DNA of 64,000 nt from Capronia americana. Taxonomy: Eukaryota > Ascomycota > Eurotiomycetes > Chaetothyriales > Herpotrichiellaceae. The notes under the pieces were generated by a model that was not told the DNA's origin, did no database searches, and worked only from the letters and a program-made list of their open reading frames with translations. A program made the position numbers and the translations under genes. The stretch's first letter is position 1; the number at the start of each line of letters is the position of its first letter. Location of the stretch: NCBI GenBank assembly GCA_016110215.1, contig JADWQD010000002.1, forward strand, positions 1,116,001 to 1,180,000. The letters are read 5' to 3'. Shown piece by piece: positions 43,468 through 53,972 of the stretch.

Positions 43468-45080
43468 TTAAGGTGTGAAACCTAGCTCCTGTAAAGACCA
43501 AGGTATCAATTCCGCCAGATCGTCAGGGTCTTTCTCGCCGATGGGTTTCGCGAATTCGAACAAGAATTGGAGCATCCATCTGTCCATGCGAAATGACGTC
43601 TCCTTGTACTTCTGGCACGCTTTGTGAAACTCGCGGAATCTGGTGAAGCACACATCCAGCGTGGGCCAAAAGGTCTGCAGCCTCGTCAAAATCTCGAAAT
43701 TCCTCTCCAGCCGAGAGCGGGCAGCCCGGATCTGGACTTCGTCGGAACTGAAGAGTAGAATGTGAAGCTGAACGGTTGATGCGATGACCAGCACGTGGCC
43801 TACCATCGTGTAGTAGACCTCGCAGCCCGCGGTCGAGTAGGCACGGTAAAGGATCTCGCAGAGCCCGATCGAGTGGCCCTTGCATTTGTCGGCGTAGTAC
43901 CGGGCTTGGACTGTGTCGTCGTATGAATCCCCATGGAGGTACGGGTAGTACAACAATTGTCCATAGTGATAATAGCCTAGATAGACGGCGACGAACATGG
44001 GCCCCAGTCCTAGAGTGGCGTAGCGTGACAAGTTTGCATGAGTGTCCTGCAGCCCTATGGGCAGGTTGTTGTACCAGTCCTCCAATCTCGCAGAGAGTGC
44101 TTCTACCGCCGCACCGTGATCTGCACTAAGTTGGAACTCCGAGGCAGCTCTTTCGTTTAGCAAGCTGACCTCGAATAAGATAGCATTCAGCTTGATCATT
44201 TGCGTGAGCAGTGAAGCGCTGGATTCTTGCATGCTGGTAGGACTGGGCAGGTCAAACTCTTGCCGGCGCAATTGGTGAAAAACCGTTTCTTCCATGGGAT
44301 ATGGAACGTCGCTTCTGGGCGCCAAAGATCGAGGTATGCTGACACCGCTCGAGGACCAAACGTCCACCATGCACAGCGACCACCAAGTTCTGCAGTTCAC
44401 CTCCTGTTCAACCCTGGACATGACGATCATGTTGGGAAGGTCGAGTAACAGCGCATTTCGGCAAGCCACACTGTAAAAGACTGCCTCTGCAGCTGCTTCT
44501 CCTTCCGTGATGACATAGGCACCGAGCAGGACAGCAGCTTGCAAAGTTGTCAGAGACACTACGCGCAAATCAAGGAGATGTTCTGCTTCCTGAGCATATC
44601 GTCTGCCTCGAATTCTTGGGTCAATCCCGGCGAAGAATGGGTCATTGGAGAATCTTGCAGAAAGGCTGATCATGCCGTACAAGAGGACCCGAGGGATTGT
44701 ACCGCTGACGACATCCTGCATCAAGCTCGGTGGATGGAACAGGGAGTGAAAGGTGTCGTGGATGTAGCGAAAGTACAGCTCGACCAGCTCGACACAGAGA
44801 GGCTGTGGAGGCAAGTCGCTACTGATGCTCTGGCACCGCGTCAGCTCGAACTCGGTCGTGGTGGGAGAGGTCGGCGACTGATTCGGCCAAGTTGCATTCG
44901 AGTGGGCGGTGGAGGCGAAGGAGCAGTCCACATTGCGATTCTTGCAGTAAACACATGGTGCACCCGGAGCAGTGATCTCGCATTTACGACGACGAGTCCT
45001 GGGGACGACTTGGTATTAGCTTCTGGTACTCGTGATGAGGAAGCGTACCGGCAGGCGACACACGCCGTGGGAGGTCGCAT
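43468..45080 (-). CDS. Zn2Cys6 transcription factor (2 exons)
   Basis: Exons 45080-45049 and 44998-43468 (50-bp intron) give 520 aa. Splicing restores a full zinc cluster: C7-x2-C10-x6-C17-x8-C26-x2-C29-x6-C36 (MRPPTACVACRTRRRKC, then PCVYCKNRNVDC). Without the 11-codon first exon the protein would lose its DNA-binding domain. The rest is the fungal regulatory domain, with LYFRYIHDTFHSLFHPPSL, RTWWSLCMVDVWSS and a C-terminal helical part. It lies between the MFS gene (convergent, 170 bp) and the alpha-galactosidase, so it is a good candidate regulator for the paired CGG sites at 47485-47545. That link is inferred. Confidence 0.9.
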
Positions 45081-45520
45081 TATGCAGGTGACGGTTGCCC
45101 GACGAAATTCTGGTTAACGTGCAGAAGTGGAAGTGAGCTGGACTTGACGTCAGTCGTCAGTCATCGGTGTCTAGCTATGGACATCGCAAATAATTGGATA
45201 TTGTCACCAGCATGCGTCGGACAGAGGTCCTGGTGTTATCAACCCGTGACAATGCACTTCGCACACCTTGTCAATCACTTTGCTACTAGAGGATGGATGA
45301 AGGAGAACGGAGGGAAGTCGATTTTCAGCTCAATTCACTTCGCCCAGTGAGGTCAATTTTCCCCCGCAGATGGAGACGAGCAAGCCGGGGACGCGGAGAA
45401 TGTGGCTCCAGCCACCTCGTAATCTGTTCCTGGTGCTCGAATAAGATCTTGAGCACAAGAGTCTAAGTCTTCGTACAACGCGAGTTTCCACCCAACACTT
45501 TGTCTATCCCATCGCTGAAA
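45081..45520. other. Intergenic, promoter of the Zn2Cys6 factor and 3' of alpha-galactosidase
   Basis: Nothing else recognised. Confidence 0.5.
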
Positions 45521-47026
45521 TCAGAGCTCGTCCTTCGTCATCGCATATCGTGGAGAGCCGCCGTTCAAACTGCGTAATCGGAACATGCGAACACCATGGC
45601 GAGGGACATTCGCGCGCAGAACATCATGCTTTGGTCCAATGCTGCCAACACGCTTCCCTAGCAGTCGCGGATCGGCCTTGGCCAGACCCTCCTTGTACGG
45701 CGTGCGGGTTGAGTTGTACCACGAGCTCTTGTACTGATGCTTTCCTGCCAAAATTTGCTCTGCCATGTGGTCTTCCATGCGATCGGCCCACAAGTCATAT
45801 ACATCGAATTCATCCTTGGTTTGAGGTGCCGAACCCTCTGGTCCTTCGTGTATGAATATGTCATTGAGGGTCGTCGTCATCTCGAGGTTCTCATCCGCTG
45901 CGTTGAGGAAGATAACCAACTGGTCGTGATGCCAAAGTGGACCGCTCCAAATCTGTGTTTCGCCCTGCCCGTACTTGTCTTTCTTGACTTGTTGGTCACG
46001 GAAAATTTGAGCCACGGATCGGCCGAGAGGATCTTGGTTGACGGCGATGACAGCCGGGTTGTTAAGAATAGTGAGGGACTTTGCAGACAGCTCGCGAATG
46101 TCGGCTCCGATGAGCAGCGGGGACTTCAAAGCGGCCCACATGGAGAAGTGTGCCTATGAAACATTCTGGTTAATGATATGACCGAGACGAAGCTGGAGGT
46201 CGACTACCTTGTACTCCTCATCATTCATTCCTCCCTGGCCCACCTCGAGCATGTCCAAGTCGTTCCATCCACCGAATTGTCCCCGATCGACATAAGGGGC
46301 AACCTTGTTAACAATGTTCATCACTGAGCAATGGGTGCCTGGTGCAACACAGTGAGGGTCTCGAGGATCATCACAAGCACACAGAGCATCTGGTCGGTTG
46401 AAGTGATCGTAGATATCGCCAGATACCCGCCAGGAGTTGGCGATGGACATACCCCAGGTGTGTACATAATCTTCTCCCCAAGAACATAGTGAGTACAGGA
46501 TAGGTCGACCTGTCGCGTTGAGAGCCTTTGCCATTTTGTTGTAACGATTGAAGGAGATCTCGGGGTAACCGAAGCGGCCCAGATGATAGCAATTGTCGTA
46601 TTTCAGATAGTCGACATCCCACGCAGCCCAAATTTCAGCATCTTTCTCTTCATGGTCAAGCGAGCCTTCGTATCTAGCACAAGTAAACTCGCCGGCGCTG
46701 GAGTACATGCCAAAAAGGAAGCCCATGTCATGGAGCTCGTTGGCGACCCACTTCATGCCTTTGGGAAATTTGGCGGGATCCGATCGTAAGTACCCGTTAT
46801 CATCTCGGCCGTCAGACCAGCAGTCATCGAGAACGACGTAATTGTATCCCACATCTTTCAGGCCGCTGGAGAGGAGGACTCGGGAAGTATCGAGCAAGAG
46901 ATGCTGCGAGACGTCACAGCCGAGTGAGTTCCAGTTGTTCCATCCCATCTGAGGAGTCCGGGCCAGTCCATTGTCGACGGCGGTCACAGCGTTGCTAAAC
47001 AGGGTTTGGAAAAGCAGCGGCAACAT
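45521..47026 (-). CDS. GH27 alpha-galactosidase with C-terminal KDEL (2 exons)
   Basis: Exons 47026-46208 and 46153-45521 (54-bp intron) give 483 aa. The signal peptide is MLPLLFQTLFSNAVTA. An upstream in-frame ATG at 47149 lies before the TATA box and is rejected. GH27 hallmarks: TPQMGWNNWNSLGC, YVVLDDCW, LKYDNC with the catalytic nucleophile Asp, and WRVSGDIYDHF with the acid/base Asp. A beta-sandwich C-terminal domain follows. The enzyme removes terminal alpha-1,6 galactose from melibiose, raffinose or galactomannan. The last four residues before the stop are KDEL, an ER-retrieval type signal that is unexpected in a secreted glycosidase. The gene shares a promoter with the MAL-type transporter. 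Confidence 0.95.
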
Positions 47027-47106
47027 CGTAGGTAGGTATGGCAAAGGAACGTCGAGGCAGAGACTGGAGATATCCTGGTTCGAGGCTGGAGAAATCGCGA
47101 CGCAGG

Positions 47107-47113
47107 TATATAT
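47107..47113 (-). promoter_or_regulatory. TATA box of the alpha-galactosidase gene
   Basis: Minus strand ATATATA (within GATATATACC), about 80 bp before the ATG at 47026. Confidence 0.55.
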
Positions 47114-47484
47114 CGAGGACACGAGCAAGTCTGGAGGTTCATACGACACAGCAGAAAATGCAGATCAGAGGGACGTACATGCTCGGACTGACCCCCGACG
47201 GCGGTTTTCATTGTCTTGAAGCTGCGTACCTGGTAGGTTAGCTGCGATGGAAGACACCTACGAGTAGCACCAAGCCGGTGGAGTTCCAGCAGATCAAGCG
47301 GTAGGCGGGCGGGAAACTCTCCTGTGAAATAACTCCGATATGTATCATGGCCCAATTACCAGAGACAATTCGGCAGATCAACTGCTCGTGCGGGTTCAAT
47401 TCCATGCATAGACACGCATCTTGCGCAGACCGAGCGAGAAGCTGTGAGAGGCACAAGAGGATCGCAGATGCAGGTTGCAGGCGA

Positions 47485-47545
47485 GGCGGGTTTCAATCCC
47501 GCCTCTAAAAATTGCGGGGGCCAATCGGCGGAATTGAAACCCGCC
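47485..47545. promoter_or_regulatory. Paired mirror-image CGG-N9-CCG sites
   Basis: GGCGGGTTTCAATCCCGCC (47485-47503) and GGCGGAATTGAAACCCGCC (47527-47545) are inverse complements of each other with one mismatch. Each is itself an inverted CGG/CCG pair with a 9-bp gap. They start 42 bp apart, about four helical turns. This is the geometry of Zn2Cys6 dimer sites. They lie between two divergent sugar-use genes. Confidence 0.7.
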
Positions 47546-47809
47546 TGACCTGCCATATTCCATCTCCGCCAAATTGGTTTGGCTCATCGACGCTTCTGCA
47601 GCTGTTCACACCAACTTCAGTCGGAGTCTGTGGCTTCCTCTCCCCAAAACACCACGAATACGATTGCGCACAGCCCCGAAGCCGCACGGAGCATGTGAGG
47701 ACATATTTGCACGAAGGAATCTTATGCAAACTCGAAGTGGTCTAGCGCAAACCCCTGAAACCTGGCCGCCGAGCCTGCCAGCTTCAATTGAGATGTTGGG
47801 CATATCGTG

Positions 47810-49924
47810 ATGGAGAGTAAGTGGGCAGTGCTTTTGACCCATCAGCCACGTGCCGAGTCTCACAAGATATGCAGAAGATGACTCAAACCCGAGCACCCCG
47901 TCGCGGACCAGCTTGGATGAAGACCGTTCCGGCGATCGTCCACTGTTGGCAGACTCGCTTGCTGCCACCGACAATGTCGAAACACGTGACTTCTACCACC
48001 ATGGACAGAGGCCATTTCGCGATGAGTGGCACCACGATGACCGCACGAGCCAGGACGATGATGGCCTTGGGCAAGCTGCGTCCGCTCGATCCGAGTTCGA
48101 ACACAAGTTGACAATCCGCGAGGCCATCAAAGCGTACCCGATGGCCATCTTCTGGTCCTTGGCGGTAAGCATGTGTGTCATCATGGAGGGCTTTGACAGC
48201 ATTCTGGTGCCCAATTTCTATGCTTTCCCTACGTTCCAGCGGAAATGTGTGTAATATGACCATGGCTGTGGCCTTTCCGTTATGCTGACGTGCCACAGAT
48301 GGCGAGTTTGTCGGAGTTACAGACCAGACAAAATCTGGATATCAGCTCAGTGCCACATGGATGGCCATTGTGAGTCCCACTCCACTTCACACCTGGCCAG
48401 CACATTCCATAATGCAAACTCTCCCATCAAGCTCGTGCCTGTCTTTGCCATAACGCTGACTTGTCATTACTTCAGATTGGCACTGCCTCCGGTGTCGGTG
48501 CCGTGCTGGGTACTATCCTCAATGGGCACCTCGTCGACCATTTCGGGCAGAAGCGAGTACTCGTCGGCGCCCTGTGCACGCTCTCTTGCCTGATATTTAT
48601 GACCTTTTTCGCTCCCAATATCCAAGTTCTGGCCTTCGGACAGTTTCTCTGTGGTTTCCCGTGGGGTATTTTCGCCACAGTCGCGCCGTCGTACTCGTCC
48701 GAGGTCCTGCCCCTGGTGCTTCGCTCGTATCTTTCGAGTTTCACGAATATGGCTTTCATCATCGGCCAGATCATCTGTGCCATTGTCATTAGAGTCTTCC
48801 TGGAAAGGGACGATGAATGGGGATTCCGCATTCCGTTCGGGTTTCAATGGATTTGGCCCTCTTTCCTGATTCCCTTGCTTTGCTTTGCGCCAGAGTCACC
48901 GTGGCACCTCGTACGCAAGGGTCGGCTGTCTGAGGCCGAGAAATCCCTGCGTCGGTTGCAGTCGTCCACGGCGAGAGGCGTTGATGTAAAAGACACCTTG
49001 GCCGATATAGTCCACACCAACAACCTCGAGCAACAGCTTCAGGTCGGAACCTCGTACTGGGACTGCTTCCGTGGATTCGAACTCCGCCGCACAGAAATCG
49101 CCTGTCTGGTCTTTGCGGGCCAAAACTTCTCGGGGTTGTCGTTTGCTTACAACGCCACTTACTTCTACGAACAAGTAGGGCTATCTGCTGAGACGACGTA
49201 TACCCTTAGTCTCTTTGGCACCAGCCTGGCGTTGCTTGCGACACTTGCGAACTGGTTTCTGCTCATGCCCTACTATGGCCGTCGAACCATCTACACGGTG
49301 TCTATGTTGGTCATGGCTTCTATTCTCTACCTCATTGGAATATTGACCATATGGACTGATCACTTCTTCATCGCCATGACGCAAGCTTTGCTCACTATCG
49401 TTTGGACAATAACCTTTCAACTCTCTGTGGGCCAACTCGGCTGGTCCATTCCTGCCGAAGTAGGGAGCACCCGCTTGCGCACTAAGACGATTTGTCTTGC
49501 ACGCAACGCCTACTATCTCGTTGGCTTCATTGGTGGCGCCGTCCAGCCATATATGCTGAACCCCGAAAGTCTGAATTGGAGGGGTTACACGGGTTTGTTC
49601 TGGGGCACGACCGCAATTATGACCTTTGTGTGGGCGTGGTACAGGTTGCCGGAGACTAAAGGGAGAACGTACGAGGAGTTGGACTTGTTGTTTGCCAAGG
49701 GTATTGATGCACGGAAGTTTGAAACTACTGATGTCCATGCTTTGAATGACAACGAGATGAGACCCTTTACGCAACGAGCATCATTGCCCACCGCCTCAAC
49801 GGGGAGGCGAAGTCCGGAGTGGGATATTGTGCATGAAGACGAGCCACTGAGAAGCAGTGATGAGTCTGAAAGGGCCAATGGTCCACCTCGCTTCCAGGAC
49901 CATGAAGGCCAGATCGGGCGGTAG
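47810..49924 (+). CDS. MAL-type MFS sugar transporter (4 exons, 7-nt first exon)
   Basis: Exons 47810-47816, 47875-48246, 48299-48369 and 48476-49924 give 632 aa. The main second exon has no usable ATG in frame, but ATGGAGA followed by a perfect GTAAGT donor at 47817 and ATGCAG acceptor at 47874 supplies one in phase. That start is inferred. Core motifs: EGFDSILVPNFYAF (helix 1), LVDHFGQKRVL (loop 2-3), FLCGFPWGIFATVAPSYSSEVLPLVLR (given in part), PESPWHLVRKGR at the end of helix 6, YYGRR, and RLPETKGRTYEELDLLF after helix 12. The PESPWHLV form is that of alpha-glucoside (Mal31-like) proton symporters. A long acidic N-terminus is cytosolic. It is divergent from the alpha-galactosidase, so galactoside uptake is plausible. 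Confidence 0.88.
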
Positions 49925-50695
49925 ATGGGAAAGAGGAGTGTGCGTAAGATTGATTGCAGCATGCAGGTCAGCCTTCTCCTTTGGATATGGGAACGATCCA
50001 GGAAAGAAAGGGTTCCGCTACGCGACCTCGTCCATTTCCGACACGAGGCGGAGAATAAGACCGGGGGGTTGTTCCAATCGGGCCGACGAGAGTGCGATCA
50101 CAGGCTGGCGTGGCTGGCTGGCTCGCTGGAATGTGTCCGGCATATTTCCCCCGCACTCAGTTGCAAGTGCGTGAGTGACGGTGGAGTTCGTGGTCCGGGG
50201 AATTGCTCGAAGGCCTTCGAGATCTTCTAGACTAAGATCCGCATCCTTGGTTCGCCGAGGCTGCTACTCGAACATCTGGGCTGTGATCACCCCATGGTTC
50301 AATCTCCAGCCAAAGCCCCGCATGACCACAAATGCAGCTCCCATCATGATGCAAGTTCTTGCGGGAGCTTCTCCACGAGCAGCAGCAAATGACAAAAACC
50401 CAATCCCGCCGCTACCAGCGCCACAGCGGCATTGCAACCTCGTTTCCGGTTGCCCTCCCCATCAGCTGCTGGGTCATTTCGGTCACGTCTAGCAGCATTG
50501 TCCGCGATCAACATGGATTTCCTCGCCTGTATAGATCCTTTAGAGCGGCCTACTAGTCGAAAGGACCTTTCACGAGACATGGGAGCAACGAGTATAACTA
50601 CCCGCATGCCCCGGAACGATGGGACCATGTTCAATCCAGCAAACAGGCTTTGAAAGAATCGAGCAACATCCATCTCTTGAGACCAATTCATCCAA
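49925..50695. other. Intergenic between the two transporter genes
   Basis: 3' end of the first transporter and promoter of the second. Minus-strand frames here have no recognisable domain. Confidence 0.5.
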
Positions 50696-52988
50696 ATGGC
50701 AGAGACGGTGATTAGCGAAAAAGGCCATGATGCCATCGTCCACTCGGAAGACCCCAACGGCAACTTCGATCGCTCATGGAGAGAGGAGCACTGGGGCGAC
50801 AAGAAACTGAGTGTTGCGGCTCGTGATGTCACCAGGGATGAGAAAGAGATGACCATCAGGGAGGCTCTCAAGATCTACAAGGTATGAGCATATGCGACAA
50901 GCCACGGGCAATGGTACTAACGTTCAGCAGAAAGCCATTATGTGGTGCTTGATCATCTCGACCTGCGTGATTATGGAGGTACGTCTACCGTTGCATCGTT
51001 GCGCGCCTCCTGCGTGTCCCATGCTGACCTGATTACCAGGGATTCGACACGAACCTGCTGGGCAACTTCTATGCATATCGTGAGTGCCAACCGTTTTTGC
51101 TCCTGAGCTCACGATACTGACTGATGGTGCCTTTAGCATCCTTCCAGCGAAAGTATGGCCACTTTGTCGGTGTCTCGAAGCAAACCCCAACCGGGTATTC
51201 CCTTACCGCTGCCTGGCAAACCGGTCTCGGTCAAGGCTCGGGTATGTTCAACTGACCGTGTCCCCTTTGGTTACGATCGCTGATCGTGCTGCAGGTTGCG
51301 GCTCAATTCTGGGCACCATCATCAACGGCTGGTTGGTACAAGCATTTGGACCACGCAAGGTTCTGCTCTGCACGCTTTGTGTGATGACTTGCTTCCTCTT
51401 TATTGTGTTCTTTGCACCCAGCAAGGAAGTTCTCTTGGTCGGCGAGATCCTTTTGGGTTTCGAATGGGGAATCGTAAGTCACCTCTTCCGCCGTGGTCTC
51501 AGAGCCCTCACTGACCTGGGACGTAGTTCGCCACCACGGCTCCAGCATACGCCTCGGAAGTCCTCCCCTTGCAACTCCGCGTCTACTTCACCTCGTACAC
51601 CAATATGTGTTTCATCCTTGGCCAATTCATCTCGGCGGGGCTGCTACGTGGTCTTGTCCACCGGGTTGACCAGTGGGGATACAGAATTCCCTTTGCTGTT
51701 CAATGGGTCTGGCCGACGTTCCTCATCCCGCTGATCTTCTTTGCCCCCGAATCGCCCTACCACCTTGTCCGGCACAACAAGCTTGAGGAAGCAGAGAGGT
51801 CGATCCGAAGATTGCAGGCCCCAGGACCGGGTTTGGATCCCAAGAGAACGCTGGCACAAATCGTCTATACCAACAACTTGGAGGAGCAACTCAGCGTTGG
51901 CACGACAGTAGGTTGCCCTTGCCGCTAAGGGAGTTAGTTCTTGTAGTGGATGCTAACCGACCACTCAGTATTGGGATTGTTTCAAAGGCTTTGAGAGACG
52001 CCGCACCGAAATTGCATGTGTCGTCTTCGGCGGTCAGCTCGTATGCGGTCTCTGCTTCGCGTACGCTTCGACATATTGTAGGTCCCCCACTTCCAGACCA
52101 CACTGCTTGCAACACGTCTAACAAGATGCAGTCTTTCAGCAAGTCGGCTTGAGCACAGATGCGGCTTATTCCCTGGGCTGGGGTGCCAACGGACTGGCAT
52201 TCCTGGCTTGCCTGGCCAACTGGTTCTTCCTCATGCCGTAAGTATCTATCTGTCAGCTCAACCCAATCAGCATGATTCTCACCTCGGCGCCTAGATACTT
52301 CGGCCGCCGCACCGTCTACCTCTGGGGCATGTTCTTTATGGCCACTGAGCTGTGCATTATTGGCATTCTCAACCCCTGGACCGACCATCCGTCTGTCGCG
52401 TGGACTCAAGCCGTCCTAACCCTTGTCTGGACGGCTACTTTCCAACTCAGTGCTGGCCAGCTCGGCTGGGCCTTGCCAGCTGAGATCGGGTCCACTCGCC
52501 TGCGACAAAAGACCGTCTGCCTCGCCCGAAACGTCTCCAACATCAGCGGCACGATCGGCGGGACTCTAGAGAACTACTTCATGAACCCAGAAGCATGGAA
52601 CCTGCAGGGTTATACCGGTTTCGTTTGGGGCGGCTGCGCCTGGCTCGTCTTCATCTGGGCGTACTTCAGATTGCCCGAGACCAAGGATCGCACCTTCCAC
52701 GAACTCGACATCCTCTTCGCGAAGAATGTGCCTGCCAGGAAATTCAAGACGACTCACATCGATGAATTCAACGAGCACGAGCAGAACCAGCTAGCGGTCC
52801 GATACTCAGTGACCGGACAACCACCCCGACGTCCATCGTTTATCCCGTCGGTGACCAACATGTTGGCGAGCCATGGACACGCTGAGGATACTCTGGCCCA
52901 ACGACGCGGCAGTATCATCACTGCGCAGAGTGGCTCTCGCAGACCGAGTATCGCACCTGCCGTTACCGAGTACTTGAAGACGCACTGA
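50696..52988 (+). CDS. Second MAL-type MFS sugar transporter (9 exons)
   Basis: Exons 50696-50881, 50931-50978, 51040-51079, 51137-51241, 51295-51473, 51527-51907, 51969-52077, 52132-52237 and 52295-52988 give 615 aa. Motifs: MTIREALKIYK, EGFDTNLLGNFYAYPSFQRKYG, GWLVQAFGPRKVL, GFEWGIFATTAPAYASEVLP (20 residues), PESPYHLVRHNK, YFGRRT and RLPETKDRTFHELDILF. It is paralogous to the upstream transporter by eye (about half identical in the core), but none of its eight intron positions matches that gene. Exon 2 begins at a CAGCAG tandem acceptor, so one extra Gln is possible. It is probably a plasma-membrane alpha-glycoside or hexose proton symporter. Confidence 0.92.
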
Positions 52989-53606
52989 AGAGGGGGGCCA
53001 CGCAAACTCTCCGGAGAGTCATTGATGCGAGGCTAGGGGAGATTATCTTTATGTCGCGATGATATGTCTCACGCTTTCCTGGTTGACTATGTAGTGTTAT
53101 CCAGCCGACGCACCGTGGTGTTGTCGTGGTGGTCACGTGGTGATCCCTTGTAAGAGGGATAAAGCTTGGTCGGAGCTCAATGTACTTGTGACTGGTCGTG
53201 CTGCCACGCTGCTTTTAACCCTCCTCTCACTCTTGCAATCACTTTGCTCACCTTCACACTCGGTCTTTATCCTGAATTGCCCCGAATAAGACGATCTGAA
53301 CTCACGGTAGGCTAGTGCCAACCAATCATGGTATCCATGAATTAAACTTGGTACCCCATAGACCGAGTGCGTCGGCGAGAGCATACGGAAGAACAGCCAT
53401 TCCTGGAGAAGGTATGGAGTAAGTTTGGTGCTCTATTCGACGCTCGGTCTCGAACCATCGGGCAGGCTCAAGACAATGGCTGAAGCTGTGTCGGTGTTGG
53501 TTTGAAAGAGGGGATGCTGATCAAAGCGGCCTTGACACGACTTCGTACGGACCCCCTAAGCCCAACAATTACAGCTACCTAGGTACAGGACATATCACAG
53601 CTAGGT
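52989..53606. other. Intergenic between convergent genes
   Basis: No gene recognised. A TCACGTGGTGA palindrome near 53133-53143 holds a CACGTG core. Confidence 0.5.
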
Positions 53607-53972
53607 TTAAGAATAGCTGTTCTTCTTCTCATCCACCCACCCTCCGACGAAGTGCAAGTCTTGGCACTTTGCGTTGTTCTTCCCGTCTTTGACAGTTCCC
53701 GACTTCTGTCCTGCCGTCTGTATCCTCGCAAGTTCGGCGGCCAACTTTGTCGCAGCGCGCAGTTGCTTGTCGATCACATCCTGCCTCTCCACGGCGTTGT
53801 CGCGACCAAAGGAGGAGGAGGAGGAGGAGGAGGAGGAGGAGGAGGAGGAGCTGTTGACCCAGTCTCGCGTTTGGCGATTCCGAGTCATGCCAGCTTGTTG
53901 ATTGTGTTCATTGATGTTGGAGCAGTTGAGACCGCGCTGAGCAATGTTCATGACATCTGGCGTCTGGGACAT
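53607..53972 (-). CDS. 121-aa small protein with poly-serine run
   Basis: Single open frame from ATG 53972. The N-terminus is polar (MSQTPDVMNIAQRGLN), followed by 14 serines coded by a GGA/TCC run, then a helical amphipathic stretch (DVIDKQLRAATKLAAELARI) and a C-terminus with FVGGWVDEKKNSYS. Amino-acid use outside the run looks like real protein. A TATATA-like site at about 54258-54266 lies 290 bp upstream, leaving a long leader or an undetected 5' exon. No family is recognised and there is no signal peptide. Confidence 0.45.
   Translation of the reverse strand: MSQTPDVMNIAQRGLNCSNINEHNQQAGMTRNRQTRDWVNSSSSSSSSSSSSSSFGRDNAVERQDVIDKQLRAATKLAAELARIQTAGQKSGTVKDGKNNAKCQDLHFVGGWVDEKKNSYS
53811..53850. 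repeat. GGA trinucleotide run, about 13 units
   Basis: Uninterrupted 40-bp GGA array, coding serine on the minus strand. Length variation between strains is likely and, being in phase, would change only the serine count. Confidence 0.85.

Larger units (their letters stand above)
47027..47809. other. Divergent promoter of alpha-galactosidase and transporter
   Basis: 783 bp without a gene, holding the TATA box at 47107 and the paired CGG-N9-CCG sites. Confidence 0.7.

Noticed and set aside
47485..47545. Two similar 19-mers considered as a CRISPR-like repeat pair
   Set aside because: They are inverted, only two, in a eukaryotic promoter; better explained as transcription factor sites.
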